Positions 37,102 to 45,114 of a stretch of 64,000 nucleotides of DNA are shown piece after piece. The stretch is taken from positions 7,440,001 to 7,504,000 of the forward strand of contig NZ_CP108086.1 of NCBI RefSeq assembly GCF_036186745.1, given 5' to 3'. The stretch's first letter is position 1. Every line of letters starts with the position of its first letter. Under the pieces are notes generated by a model. That model had not been told where the DNA came from. It searched no databases and worked only from the letters and a program-made list of their open reading frames with translations. Source of the stretch: Microbispora hainanensis (lineage in GTDB: Bacteria > Actinomycetota > Actinomycetes > Streptosporangiales > Streptosporangiaceae). Both the position numbers and the translations under genes were made by a program.

Positions 37102-37836
37102 GGCTTGTTCCTCACCTCGGCCCTCCGATCGGCCGGATGACCGACGGCTCATGATGCGAAAGAAGCTTAATAAGTTTGCCTATGTCTGTCTATTGGCAGA
37201 GTCGAGCCCTGCCATCACGTCGGCGTCGCCGTACGTCCAGGATGGACAGCCCAGCAGGGCTTCGAGTGCGGCCGAGATCAACATATGTGACATCTTGACG
37301 GCCATGTCTCTCCGGGAGCCGGCCGCGAGCCGGGATGCCGCCGCGCCCGGGGCGGGACGCGCCGGACACGGGCCACTTCGATCAGGCTCGCTTCGGCCTT
37401 GAGCACGGGGCGTTCGCCGGGCGCACGCCGACCTGGTACGCCGAAATCCGGCGGCGATCGTGGCCGTGGTGTCACACCGGTCGATGCCCGAAGACCCCGA
37501 GGCGCTCCCACTTCATCGGCGGCGTCGAGGCGGCCGTGGCCGGGCGCAGGAGCTTGCGGGTGACCGCATGGTCGATGTCGCCGCCGGCCACATCGGTGGC
37601 CAGTGCTTGCCGCGATCCTGATCGACGAGGCACGCATGGACGCCGCATCCGTCATGTTCGGGTCCGGCAGGCGCCGGCGGCGTCCCACTCCCGGCACGCG
37701 AAGGGAACGTCATCGTCCGCGCCGGCAAGGGCGAGACCTCCGGCGAGATCCCGCTCCCGGACGGCACCGCGCGGACCCCTCCCCCTCAGCAGGGGGCCGA
37801 GCATGGACGCCGGTCTTGCCCGGCGTCCTCGGGCCC
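37102..37836. other. Region without intact gene, probably decayed coding DNA
   Basis: About 730 bp lie between the broken oxidoreductase and dodecin. The first 150 bp are AT-rich and could hold the old promoter. The rest has coding-like base bias, with fragments such as LPAREGNVIVRAGKGETSGE and DTGHFDQARFGLEHGAFAG in different plus-strand frames, interrupted by stops. I see no intact gene with start and ribosome site and cannot name the ancestor. Confidence 0.5.
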
Positions 37837-38052
37837 TTATTCGGCGTCCTCCAGGCGGAAGCCGACCTTCATGCCGACCTGGAAATGGGCCACCTCGCCG
37901 TCCACGATGTGCCCGCGCACTTCGGTCACCTCGAACCAGTCAAGATGCCGAAGCGTCTGGGCGGCCCGCCTGACGCCGTTGCGGATGGCCTGCTCGACGC
38001 TCTCGGCCGAGGTGCCCACTATCTCGGTCACCCGATAGGTGCGGTCCGACAT
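37837..38052 (-). CDS. Dodecin
   Basis: A 71-residue dodecin, the small flavin-binding protein that forms hollow dodecamers and buffers FMN/FAD or CoA. The sequence MSDRTYRVTEIVGTS, then a helix EQAIRNGVRRAAQTLRHLDWFEVTEVRG with the flavin-stacking Trp, and the strand VAHFQVGMKVGFRLE follow the family closely. ATG at 38052 has GGAGG 5 nt upstream. It is a single gene, divergent from DUF3099. Many FMN enzymes in this window would benefit from flavin storage, but linkage is not close. Confidence 0.93.
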   Translation of the reverse strand: MSDRTYRVTEIVGTSAESVEQAIRNGVRRAAQTLRHLDWFEVTEVRGHIVDGEVAHFQVGMKVGFRLEDAE

Positions 38053-38124
38053 CACGTCCTCCTGGCTGTGCGTCTCACATGATCGTATCGCCGTGCGGGC
38101 GTCGCCCCCGCCCCCCTCGGGGTC

Positions 38125-38130
38125 TACCGT
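38125..38130 (+). promoter_or_regulatory. Putative -10 box (TACCGT) for leaderless DUF3099 gene
   Basis: TACCGT is followed by 7 nt and the GTG at 38138; there is no Shine-Dalgarno sequence. The spacing points to a leaderless transcript and decides the start codon against GTG at 38129. Confidence 0.5.
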
Positions 38131-38137
38131 GGAAATC

Positions 38138-38461
38138 GTGAATCCATGGCGCAGGTTGCGAAAAGACCGCCCGGTCGTTCACCAGGTGACGGACGCCCAG
38201 CCGTCGCTGACCGACGACGTGCGCAAGCGGGAAATCAGCTACCTCATCAAGATGGGCATCCGCCTCGTGTGCCTCATTCTGGCCGTGGCGGTACCCGCCC
38301 CCTGGCCCGTCAAGGCCCTGTTCGTCGCGGGGGCCGTTCTTTTGCCATACCTTGCCGTTATCGGGGCCAATCAGAGAGGTCACGAGCCTCCTCCGCCCCC
38401 TGACTTGACCTCGTCTGACCAAAACGAGATACCACGCCATCGACGCGAGATCGGGTCGTGA
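38138..38461 (+). CDS. DUF3099 membrane protein
   Basis: A 107-residue protein of the actinobacterial DUF3099 family. VHQVTDAQPSLTDDVRKREISYLIKMGIR is the family signature region (given here as DAQPSLTDDVRKREISYL and IKMGIR). It is followed by two adjacent membrane helices (about residues 45-62 and 66-80) and a Pro-rich tail. It is divergent from dodecin and immediately upstream of a 6C small RNA. Function is unknown; the family is restricted to actinobacteria and used as a lineage marker. Confidence 0.85.
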   Translation: MNPWRRLRKDRPVVHQVTDAQPSLTDDVRKREISYLIKMGIRLVCLILAVAVPAPWPVKALFVAGAVLLPYLAVIGANQRGHEPPPPPDLTSSDQNEIPRHRREIGS

Positions 38462-38468
38462 CAAAGTC

Positions 38469-38500
38469 TTGACGCAACCCATGGGTTGGAGGTGTACAGT
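38469..38500 (+). promoter_or_regulatory. Promoter of the 6C small RNA
   Basis: TTGACG at 38469-38474 and TACAGT at 38495-38500 form a -35/-10 pair with a slightly long 20-nt spacer (18 nt if TGTACA at 38493 is used). Transcription would begin just before the first hairpin. Confidence 0.6.
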
Positions 38501-38502
38501 TT

Positions 38503-38621
38503 AGCCAAGCGCTCTGGTCCCCCGTCGGAGCGCTGGTGCCGGCGTTCCGGGCCCCCGTCGGAACGCCGATGAAGCGACGCCGGGTGGTTTGCCCCCGTAA
38601 CCACCCGGCGTCGCCCTTTTT
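38503..38621 (+). ncRNA. 6C small RNA
   Basis: Three successive perfect hairpins each expose the loop sequence CCCCCGT. Stem 1 is 7 bp (38508-38514 with 38528-38534), stem 2 is 8 bp (38541-38548 with 38560-38567), and stem 3 is 16 bp (38574-38589 with 38599-38614) followed by TTTTT, a Rho-independent terminator. Repeated C-rich loops are the hallmark of the actinobacterial 6C RNA (B11 in mycobacteria), which acts as a trans-acting regulator through pairing with G-rich translation starts. The promoter directly upstream and the T tract fix the plus strand. Three C-loops including one in the terminator are seen here. Confidence 0.88.
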
Positions 38622-38751
38622 CGAAGAATTCGTACGGGCCTCACGGACCGGCCGTCGCGGTCGTCCCCGGCGGGGACGGCCCTTCCGCCGAACGGCCCCC
38701 GGCGCCCGCCCTTCCCCTCCACGCGGCGCGCCGGGGCCGTGGAAGCCGGCG

Positions 38752-39024
38752 TCAGGAGCCGGGGGTGTCGGTGGTCTCCTTCCGCTCCGCGTTCACGTCC
38801 GCCCAGTCCTTCGCCATCCGGGACAGCCGCTCCACCACATCCGGCGGCGCGGAGCCCGCCCCCTGCGCCAGCCCCATCAGGTAGGCGGTCAGCGGGGCGG
38901 CGGGCCGCGCCACTCCGTGCGCCACATCCCTGGTCAGGTCGAGCACCGCGGTCCGGTCCACCCGCGCGGGATCGATGCCCAGCTCACGGCAGACCAGGGC
39001 CGTCCATTCCTCCAGCACGTTCAC
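38752..39024 (-). CDS. DUF6457 protein of molybdenum cofactor operon
   Basis: A 90-residue helical protein starting VNVLEEWTALVCRELGID, with VLDLTRDVAHGVARPAAPLTAYLMGLAQGAG. This family usually sits beside MobA-like genes in actinobacteria. GTG at 39024 has GAGGGGA 6-7 nt upstream; GTG at 39030 is alternative but too close to that site. It starts 11 nt after the mobA stop and is last in moaA-mobA-DUF6457. It probably assists cofactor nucleotide attachment; no catalytic motif is visible. Confidence 0.8.
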   Translation of the reverse strand: MNVLEEWTALVCRELGIDPARVDRTAVLDLTRDVAHGVARPAAPLTAYLMGLAQGAGSAPPDVVERLSRMAKDWADVNAERKETTDTPGS

Positions 39025-39035
39025 GCGCACTCCCC

Positions 39036-39656
39036 TCACCCGCGCTCTCCGGCCCGCTCGCGGGCGGCGCGCAGATCGTCGTCGGTGTCGCAATCGAACC
39101 ACGGCGGGATCTCCCCGGGCGCCACCGGCGGGCGCACGGGCACCGGCCCCAGCGGGCCGAGCACCCCGCGCAGCGACCGCCCCGCGTACGCGCCGAGCGC
39201 GTCCCGCAGAGCGGCCGTCCGCCACGCGCCGGTGAGCCACTGCTCACGCCCCTCGTCGTCCACGAGCACCGCGCCCGCGCCGTCGCCGGGCACGGCCGCG
39301 AGGAGCGCCCCGACGTGCCCGGCGACGACGAACGGCAGGTCGGCGGCGAGCAGCACGACCAGCGGGGACGTCACCACGGCGAGCCCGGCGCGCAGCGCCG
39401 GCACCGGCCCGACGCCCGGCGGGTCCTCACGGGTGAACAGCACACCCGGCATGTCCCTGGTCGGGCCCACCACGACCACCGCGCGGGCGTCGCGGACCGC
39501 CGCGGCCACCCGTTCGACGAGGGGCAGCCCGCCGACGAGCGCGCCCGGCTTGTCCGCCCCGCCGAGCCGCTCGGCCCGGCCGCCCGCCAGGATCACGGCG
39601 TCGTACGGCGGCGGGCAGGCGGCCTCGCCGTCGCCGGTTCCGGAACGGGGACGCAC
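39036..39656 (-). CDS. mobA: Molybdenum cofactor guanylyltransferase (MobA-like)
   Basis: A 206-residue nucleotidyltransferase with the Rossmann-like opening DAVILAGGRAERLGGADKPG, the signature of MobA/GlmU-type enzymes. DLPFVVAGHVGAL contributes the metal-binding aspartate (LLAADLPF), and FDCDTDDDL closes the domain. It would attach GMP to molybdopterin. GTG at 39656 starts 21 nt after moaA. The linked moaA and DUF6457 genes support the assignment over a generic sugar-1-phosphate nucleotidyltransferase. Confidence 0.87.
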   Translation of the reverse strand: MRPRSGTGDGEAACPPPYDAVILAGGRAERLGGADKPGALVGGLPLVERVAAAVRDARAVVVVGPTRDMPGVLFTREDPPGVGPVPALRAGLAVVTSPLVVLLAADLPFVVAGHVGALLAAVPGDGAGAVLVDDEGREQWLTGAWRTAALRDALGAYAGRSLRGVLGPLGPVPVRPPVAPGEIPPWFDCDTDDDLRAARERAGERG

Positions 39657-39677
39657 GGGTGCTCTCTTGCCGGCCCG

Positions 39678-40667
39678 TCAGCCGCCGATGGCCGACATCG
39701 GGCGGGCCGGCTGGAGGAACGCGGGGTCGTCGATGCCGTGCCCGGCCCGCTTCCCCCGCACCGCCGCGACCCACCGCGCCGTCAGTTCCTCGTCCGTGGC
39801 GCCCGAGCGCAGGGCCGTACGCAGGTCTGATTCCTCGGTGGCGAACAGGCAGTTGCGGACCTGGCCGTCGGCGGTGATCCGGACGCGGTCGCAGGCGCCG
39901 CAGAACGGCCGGGTGACCGAGCCGATCACGCCCACCCGGTGCGGGCCGCCGTTCACCAGGAACAGCTCGGCGGGCGCGCTGCCCCGCTCGCGCGGGTCGT
40001 CTTCGGTGAGGTCGAAGGAGTCCTTCAGCAGCCCGAGGATCTCGTCGGCCGTGATCATGTCGTCGCGGCGCCAGCCGTGCTGGGCGTCGAGCGGCATCTG
40101 CTCGATGAAGCGCAGTTCATATCCCTGGTCGATGCAGTAGCGCAGCAGCGGAGCGGCCTCGTGCTCGTTGACGCCGCGCATCAGCACCGCGTTGACCTTG
40201 ACCGGCGTGAGTCCCGCCGCCGTGGCCGCGGCGAGCCCGTCCAGCACGTCGCGGAGCCGGTCCCGGTGCGCCAGCCGTACGAACACGTCGCGGTCCAGCG
40301 TGTCCAGCGAGACGTTGACGCGGTCGAGACCGGCCTGGGCGAGCGGCTCCGCCAGGCGGGCCAGGCCGATGCCGTTGGTCGTCAGCGACACCTGGGGACG
40401 CGGGCGCAGCGCGGCGGTCGCGGCCACGATCTCGGGCAGCTCCCGCCGCAGCAGCGGCTCGCCACCGGTGAAGCGGACCTCCCGGATGCCGAGCCGCTCC
40501 ACGCCGATCGTCACCAGGCGGACGATCTCCTCGCCGGTGAGCAGCTCGGGCTTGGGCAGCCAGTCGAGGCCCTCGGGCGGCATGCAATAGGAGCATCGCA
40601 GGTTGCACCGGTCGGTCAGCGACACCCTCAGATCGGTCGCGACCCGGCCGAACGAGTCAACCAGCAC
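39678..40667 (-). CDS. moaA: GTP 3',8-cyclase
   Basis: MoaA is the radical-SAM enzyme that converts GTP to 3',8-cyclo-7,8-dihydro-GTP, the first step of molybdenum cofactor synthesis. The 329-residue protein has the N-terminal cluster Cys21-x3-Cys25-x2-Cys28 (DRCNLRCSYCMP) and a C-terminal cluster starting FCGACDRVRITADGQVRNC. It ends in the catalytically needed GG. GTG at 40667 has GGAGG 7 nt upstream; this removes ten non-family residues present in the longer frame. Upstream, TAGGCT near 40697 may be the -10 box. Confidence 0.95.
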   Translation of the reverse strand: MLVDSFGRVATDLRVSLTDRCNLRCSYCMPPEGLDWLPKPELLTGEEIVRLVTIGVERLGIREVRFTGGEPLLRRELPEIVAATAALRPRPQVSLTTNGIGLARLAEPLAQAGLDRVNVSLDTLDRDVFVRLAHRDRLRDVLDGLAAATAAGLTPVKVNAVLMRGVNEHEAAPLLRYCIDQGYELRFIEQMPLDAQHGWRRDDMITADEILGLLKDSFDLTEDDPRERGSAPAELFLVNGGPHRVGVIGSVTRPFCGACDRVRITADGQVRNCLFATEESDLRTALRSGATDEELTARWVAAVRGKRAGHGIDDPAFLQPARPMSAIGG

Positions 40668-40782
40668 GTGAGGACCTCCAACCCCAGAGAGCCTCAAGCC
40701 TAAGCCCTGCCGTCATGATGGCGACAACCTCGGCCGCCCCGCCGTGATTCCCCCACTCCGGGACGGAACGGATCCCTCGCGA

Positions 40783-41202
40783 TCAGCGGTCGCGACGGCG
40801 CTCGATCCGCTTGCTCCGGGCCACCTCGCGGCGGTGCTCGGCCAGCGCGCGCTCCCGCTCACGCCGGTTCACCCGCGCCGCTCCCTTGGCGTTCTCCATT
40901 TCGAGCCGCAGCGCCTCCTGGGCCGCCGTGCCACGCCGCGTGACCCGGGCCGCCGCACGGGCGGCGAGCTTGGCCGCCCGCTTGGGATTGACCCGCCGGT
41001 CCCCGCGCTCCTCCACGGGTACGGCGGGGGCCGCCTCGGCGCGTTCGAGCAGGGCGACTCCGTGCCGCATGAGGAACGCGTACAGCTCGGGGTCGGTGGG
41101 CTCGGAGCCGAGCACGAACCGGGTCGCGCGAAGCTCGCCACCTTCGACGATCTCCAGGACGCCCACCCAGAACGGGTTCTCGAAGTAGACGGACAGGGAC
41201 AC
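40783..41202 (-). CDS. YjdF family protein (DUF2992)
   Basis: A 139-residue protein with SVYFENPFWVGVLEIVEGG, ATRFVLGSEPTDPELYAFL and a long highly basic helical tail (AAKLAARAAARVTRRG, RRERERALAEHRREVARSKR), typical of YjdF/DUF2992. Two tandem GTG codons exist; GTG at 41202 has GGAGG at 7 nt and is preferred over 41205. The family in Firmicutes is linked to an aromatic-compound sensing riboswitch; I see no such RNA here. Function is unknown; RNA binding is plausible from the basic tail. Confidence 0.75.
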   Translation of the reverse strand: MSLSVYFENPFWVGVLEIVEGGELRATRFVLGSEPTDPELYAFLMRHGVALLERAEAAPAVPVEERGDRRVNPKRAAKLAARAAARVTRRGTAAQEALRLEMENAKGAARVNRRERERALAEHRREVARSKRIERRRDR

Positions 41203-41457
41203 CACGATGCCTCCACAGGTATGCCGACAGGCGGCTTGGCGAAGCCGCTTTCCGGCACACCGGACATCCTCCGAGGCGCCCCGAGGGGGACACGAGAGGC
41301 GGATACAAGACCGCCGGCACCGGTCGGAACCGAGAGCGGCGGGTGCCCGGGCTACCGACCGGGACCGCGTTTTCGTGTGCGAAACCCAGCTTAACGACCA
41401 TGTCTCCGGCACGGCCATCACCTTTCCGGAGCGGCGGGCGGAACGCGGGGCAGACTG

Positions 41458-41796
41458 ATGGGCATGGAGCCGATCTCTCTCGACGCCCGTGCCGGGGAAC
41501 TCCTCGATCGCGCCGCCACGGCGTCCAGCGGGCGCGCGGCCGACACCGTTTATGGCGGCCACGAGCACGCGCTGCGCCAGACACTGCTCGCCCTGACGGC
41601 CGGGACCGGCCTCGCCGAGCACGAGAGCCCGGGTGACGCGACCCTTCTGGTGCTGCGTGGTCATGTACGGCTGAGCAGCGGCGACGCCTCCTGGGAAGGA
41701 CGCTCCGGCGACCTGCTGACCATCCCGGACGCCCGGCACGCGCTCGACGCCGTGGAGGACAGCGCGGTCCTGCTCACCGTCGTCAAACGCCCCTGA
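41458..41796 (+). CDS. Cupin-domain protein
   Basis: A 112-residue single-domain cupin. The conserved strands read LTAGTGLAEHESPGDATLLVLRG (motif 1 core with His/Glu; here LAEHESPGDATLLVLRG) and GDLLTIPDARHALDAVEDS (motif 2 with proline and histidine). Some metal ligands are replaced (Gly-x5-His-x-His is reduced), so metal binding is uncertain. ATG at 41458 or 41464 could start it. It is divergent from the YjdF gene over 255 bp. Probably a small-molecule sensor or stress protein. Confidence 0.78.
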   Translation: MGMEPISLDARAGELLDRAATASSGRAADTVYGGHEHALRQTLLALTAGTGLAEHESPGDATLLVLRGHVRLSSGDASWEGRSGDLLTIPDARHALDAVEDSAVLLTVVKRP

Positions 41797-41837
41797 GCAC
41801 GCCCGCGGCGCGCCCCTCACCAGGCTGCGGTCCGGGG

Positions 41838-42272
41838 CTAGGCGGCCTGGAGGAGGCAGCCGAGGGCGAGCAGCGACACGACCTTCACGACCTCCAGGGC
41901 CACGTAGTAGAGGTGCGCTCTCGACCTGTGCCGCGCCGGGTCCTCTCCGGACAGGACGCGGTCGGAGCTGCGGTTGAGCGGCGGGCGTACGACGGCGATC
42001 TGGATCGCCAGGACGACGGCGGCGACCACCGTGAGCGCGACCACGACGGGGCCCGGCGATCCGGTGGCGACCGCCACGATCACGACGATGGCCAGCATGG
42101 CCTCGGCGGCGTTGAGCGCCCGGAACACGAGCCGGCCGATGCCGAGCCCGATCGGGATCGTCACCCCCGGCGCGCGGAACTTCAACGGCGCCTCGATGAA
42201 GGAGATCGCCAGCACCATCCCGAGCCAGACGAAGGTGGCCGCACCGCCCACGGCGGCCGAGACGGAGTTCAT
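41838..42272 (-). CDS. Four-helix membrane protein
   Basis: A 144-residue integral membrane protein with about four helices: VGGAATFVWLGMVLAISFIE, the AAEAMLAIVVIVAVATG region, VALTVVAAVVLAIQIAVV and VVKVVSLLALGCLL. The segment FIEAPLKFRAPGVTIPIGLGIGR is conserved in relatives of unknown function in many bacteria. ATG at 42272 has GAGAGGAG about 8 nt upstream. It is convergent with the cupin gene. No function is assigned. Confidence 0.75.
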   Translation of the reverse strand: MNSVSAAVGGAATFVWLGMVLAISFIEAPLKFRAPGVTIPIGLGIGRLVFRALNAAEAMLAIVVIVAVATGSPGPVVVALTVVAAVVLAIQIAVVRPPLNRSSDRVLSGEDPARHRSRAHLYYVALEVVKVVSLLALGCLLQAA

Positions 42273-42467
42273 CGCCGCGCTCCTCTCGCACATGTGAAAC
42301 CGGCGGGGGCGGGGCCGGGATCCGGTGAGCCGTCCCACCGGTCATGACGTCCGCCGCCCTCGCCCAGGGTTCCACGCGCGCCCGCCGGTCCCCGATCCAG
42401 GGTCACGTGCGGGCGGAGATCACGCACCCCGTCGCTCACCACGACCTCGACGCCCCGTACGCCCAGC

Positions 42468-42660
42468 GCCTCAGATGCACAGTGCCTCAGATCCCCCGCG
42501 CCTCAGATCCCCCGCGCCTCAGATCCCCCGCGCCTCGGACCTCCGATGCCCTCGGATCCCCAGCGCCTCGGACGCCCAGCGCCTCGGACGCCCAGCGCCA
42601 TAGACCCCGGCGCCTCACACTCCCGATGCCTCGGATCCCCATGCCCTCATGCCCCTCGGG
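42468..42660 (+). repeat. Degenerate 16-bp tandem repeat array (about 12 units)
   Basis: About a dozen head-to-tail units related to gcctcagatcccccgc fill this stretch; units 2-4 are identical and two GGACGCCCAGC variants are also identical. Occasional 15- or 17-bp units occur. It lies in the 450-bp gap between a membrane protein gene and the phosphotransferase. The remainder of 42273-42726 shows no gene. Confidence 0.85.
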
Positions 42661-42726
42661 CGCCGGCCGGCCGGGCCGGGCGCTCCGTCCGATCACGGCG
42701 GTTCGATCACGGGGTGGTCGCGGGCG

Positions 42727-43842
42727 TCATCTCCAGCCGGTCCGTTGCCGCAGCCAGGCCAGGGCCTGCCGGCCCTGGGCGAGCTGGAACGCGCGGAGCG
42801 TGGGCAGGCCCGGCGGCGGGGGAAGGCTTCCCCTCTGCAGGAAGTAGCCGGTCTGGGCGGCGAGAACCGCGGTGACCGCGTCGGGGTCCGCCTTCGCCGC
42901 GACCGGGTGGCCGTCGAAGACCTCGGCCGGCGGCGGCCCGCCCTGCATGGCCACGCTCGGGAGCATCCCGAGGAGGTCGAACCACGGGGCCGCCAGGCAC
43001 GCCCAGGGCCAGTCCACCACGTAGACGCGCCCGTCGGCGGTGAGCAGCAGGTTGTCGGCCCGGAGGTCGGCGTGGGCCATCGTGTCGCCCTCCACCGCCC
43101 GGTCCCAGCCCGCCTCCAGCTCCGCCAGCCGGTCCAGATGCCGCCGGGCCCACGCCACGTCGGATCCGTCCTCGCCGGGACGCAGGGAGCCCGGCCCGCC
43201 CGAACCCAGGCCGCGCGAGCCCGGGCCACCCGAGCCCGGGCCGTCCGCGCCGAGGCCGTCCGCGCCGAGGCTGCCCGAGCCGGCAGCCAGGCGCCGCCAT
43301 CCCTGGTATTCCTCCGCGAGCCGCTCGCCGGCCGACGGCACGGCCACGGGCGCGGGGGTGAGCGTCTCGGCCAGATCGGCCACCGCGCCGAGCACGAGGC
43401 CGAGCTCCGCCACCGTCCAGGGCTGGGCGGGGGTGCGGCCCTCGACGTCCTCGAACAGCAGGACCACCCAGCCGTCCTCGTCGAAGGAGGCGAGCAGCCG
43501 GGGCGCGGGCGCCGTGGCCGGCAGCGCGGCGGCCACCCGGGCCTCCGCTCGGTGGATGCCGGGGCTGATCGGGTTCGGCTCGGGCCCGACCGCCTTGACG
43601 AAGGCCCTGCCCCCACCGGCGAGCCGCAGGCGGGCCGCCACGCCCGGGGAGAACCCGCCGGGCTGGGTGACGGCCTCGGCCACGTGATCTCCGAGGTGCC
43701 GCTCGACGGCCAGCCGCAGGTGCGAGGGCACCGCGGTCCACGGCAGTCGTACGCCGCCGGCGGGCGGGGGCGGGCCGTCACCGGTACGGCGACGCCGCTG
43801 CTCCTCGTCCAGGCCGGCGCGGTCCCGGGAATCGTCGCTCAT
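42727..43842 (-). CDS. Aminoglycoside/choline-type phosphotransferase family protein
   Basis: A 371-residue kinase-like protein. The N-lobe has FVKAVGPEPN with the ATP lysine and VVLLFEDVEGRTPAQPW as hinge. The catalytic loop is MAHADLRADNLLLTADG (HxDxxxxN) and VVDWPWACLAAPWFDL is the metal loop. Residues around 187-218 contain pentapeptide repeats (LGADG, LGADG, PGSGG, PGSRG, LGSGG) inserted between the lobes. ATG at 43842 has only a weak GGG upstream. It is divergent from rtcB. Such proteins phosphorylate small molecules; resistance to an aminoglycoside is possible but not supported specifically. Confidence 0.82.
   Translation of the reverse strand: MSDDSRDRAGLDEEQRRRRTGDGPPPPAGGVRLPWTAVPSHLRLAVERHLGDHVAEAVTQPGGFSPGVAARLRLAGGGRAFVKAVGPEPNPISPGIHRAEARVAAALPATAPAPRLLASFDEDGWVVLLFEDVEGRTPAQPWTVAELGLVLGAVADLAETLTPAPVAVPSAGERLAEEYQGWRRLAAGSGSLGADGLGADGPGSGGPGSRGLGSGGPGSLRPGEDGSDVAWARRHLDRLAELEAGWDRAVEGDTMAHADLRADNLLLTADGRVYVVDWPWACLAAPWFDLLGMLPSVAMQGGPPPAEVFDGHPVAAKADPDAVTAVLAAQTGYFLQRGSLPPPPGLPTLRAFQLAQGRQALAWLRQRTGWR
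43186..43280 (-). repeat. 15-bp in-frame repeats in phosphotransferase gene
   Basis: Five to six 15-bp units of the type ccgagcccgggccac encode Gly/Ala/Ser pentapeptides inserted between conserved parts of the kinase fold. Confidence 0.75.
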
Positions 43843-43959
43843 CCCGGCATGATGGGCGACGGGCGGGTAGGGCGGCAAACGACTTTCGCCTCGATATTCG
43901 GTTGGGATTCCCGCCGGTGCCCGGCACAGTGGATCTCGACCCAAGAAGGAGTTCCAACC

Positions 43960-45114
43960 ATGCCGAAGCACATCGCCCCGAAGGTGCTGTCCTGGGCGAG
44001 CGAGATCGACGACGGGACGATCGACCAGGCCGCCCGGGCGGCGCGCCTGCCGTTCGTGCCCGGTCATGTCGCGCTCATGCCCGACGCACACGTCGGGATC
44101 GGGGCGACGGTCGGCTCCGTCATCCCGACGGAGGGCGCGATCATCCCGTCCGCCGTCGGCGTGGACATCGGCTGCGGCATGGTCGCGACCGAGACCACGC
44201 TCACGGCCGCCGACCTGCCCGACTCGCTCGACCCGCTGATGCGGCTGGTGGAGCGGCGCATCCCGGCGGGAGTGGGCAAGGGGCACGACGACCGGGCGGT
44301 GGACCGGGCGCTCGGCGACCTCGGCCGGCCGCACACCGGCCTGACGCCCAAGCAGGAGAACACCGTGGCCTGCCAGTTCGGGACCCTCGGCTCGGGCAAC
44401 CACTTCGTGGAGGTCTGCCTCGACGAGCGCGACCGGGTGTGGACCGTGCTGCACTCCGGCTCGCGCGGGATCGGCAACCAGCTCGCCACCGCGCACATCA
44501 ACGGCGCGAAGCGGCTCATGCGCAGCCTCGGGATCGGGATGGAGGACTACGACCTCGCCTACTTCACCCAGGGCACCCCGGAGTTCACCGCGTACATCGA
44601 GGACATGCTGTGGGCGCAGCGCTACGCGATGGCGTCGCGGGCGCGGATGGACAAGGTGCTGAGCGATGCGCTGTTCCGCGTCGTCGGCTCCGGCGCCCGG
44701 GTCCGCACGATCAACTGCCACCACAACTTCACGCAGCTGGAGGTCCATGACGGCAAGGAGCTGTGGATCACCCGCAAGGGCGCGATCAAGGCGGACACCG
44801 GGGACGAGGGCGTGATCCCGGGCTCGATGGGCACCCGCTCCTACATCGTGCGCGGGCGGGGCAACCCGCTGTCGTACAACTCCTGCTCGCACGGCGCGGG
44901 GCGCAGGATGTCGCGGAGCCGGGCGAAGCGCGAGCTGTCGGCGGCGTCGCTCAAGGAGGCGATGCGCGGGCGGACCTGGAACGCCGACCGTGCCGCCGCG
45001 CTGGTCGACGAGCACCCGGAGGCGTACAAGCCGATCGACCAGGTGATGGCGGACCAGAAGGACCTCGTGGAGGTCCGGCACACGCTGCGCCAGGTGTTCA
45101 ACTACAAGGGATGA
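43960..45114 (+). CDS. rtcB: RNA-splicing ligase RtcB
   Basis: RtcB joins RNA 2',3'-cyclic phosphate or 3'-phosphate ends to 5'-OH ends with GTP and Mn2+. The 384-residue protein has SAVGVDIGCGM with the metal cysteine, LGSGNHFVEV, HSGSRGIGN, NCHHNF and YNSCSHGAGRRMSRSRA, which contains the histidine that accepts GMP. It corresponds to the shorter bacterial RtcB type. ATG at 43960 has AAGGAG about 9 nt upstream. Its end overlaps the convergent P450 gene by 13 bp. No archease or RtcR gene is nearby, so regulation is not evident. Confidence 0.95.
   Translation: MPKHIAPKVLSWASEIDDGTIDQAARAARLPFVPGHVALMPDAHVGIGATVGSVIPTEGAIIPSAVGVDIGCGMVATETTLTAADLPDSLDPLMRLVERRIPAGVGKGHDDRAVDRALGDLGRPHTGLTPKQENTVACQFGTLGSGNHFVEVCLDERDRVWTVLHSGSRGIGNQLATAHINGAKRLMRSLGIGMEDYDLAYFTQGTPEFTAYIEDMLWAQRYAMASRARMDKVLSDALFRVVGSGARVRTINCHHNFTQLEVHDGKELWITRKGAIKADTGDEGVIPGSMGTRSYIVRGRGNPLSYNSCSHGAGRRMSRSRAKRELSAASLKEAMRGRTWNADRAAALVDEHPEAYKPIDQVMADQKDLVEVRHTLRQVFNYKG

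Noticed and set aside
38536-40140. A 534-codon plus-strand open frame
   Set aside because: Overlaps the 6C RNA terminator and is antisense to mobA and moaA, which have firm motifs.
40668-40782. Molybdenum-cofactor riboswitch before moaA
   Set aside because: The leader is short, with a plausible TAGGCT promoter close to the start, leaving no room for such an RNA.
41203-41457. Possible yjdF-type riboswitch before the YjdF gene
   Set aside because: The upstream region shows no convincing paired structure resembling the known motif, which is described from Firmicutes.
42468-42660. Possible CRISPR array
   Set aside because: Units of 16 bp run head-to-tail without spacers, are degenerate, and no cas gene is nearby.
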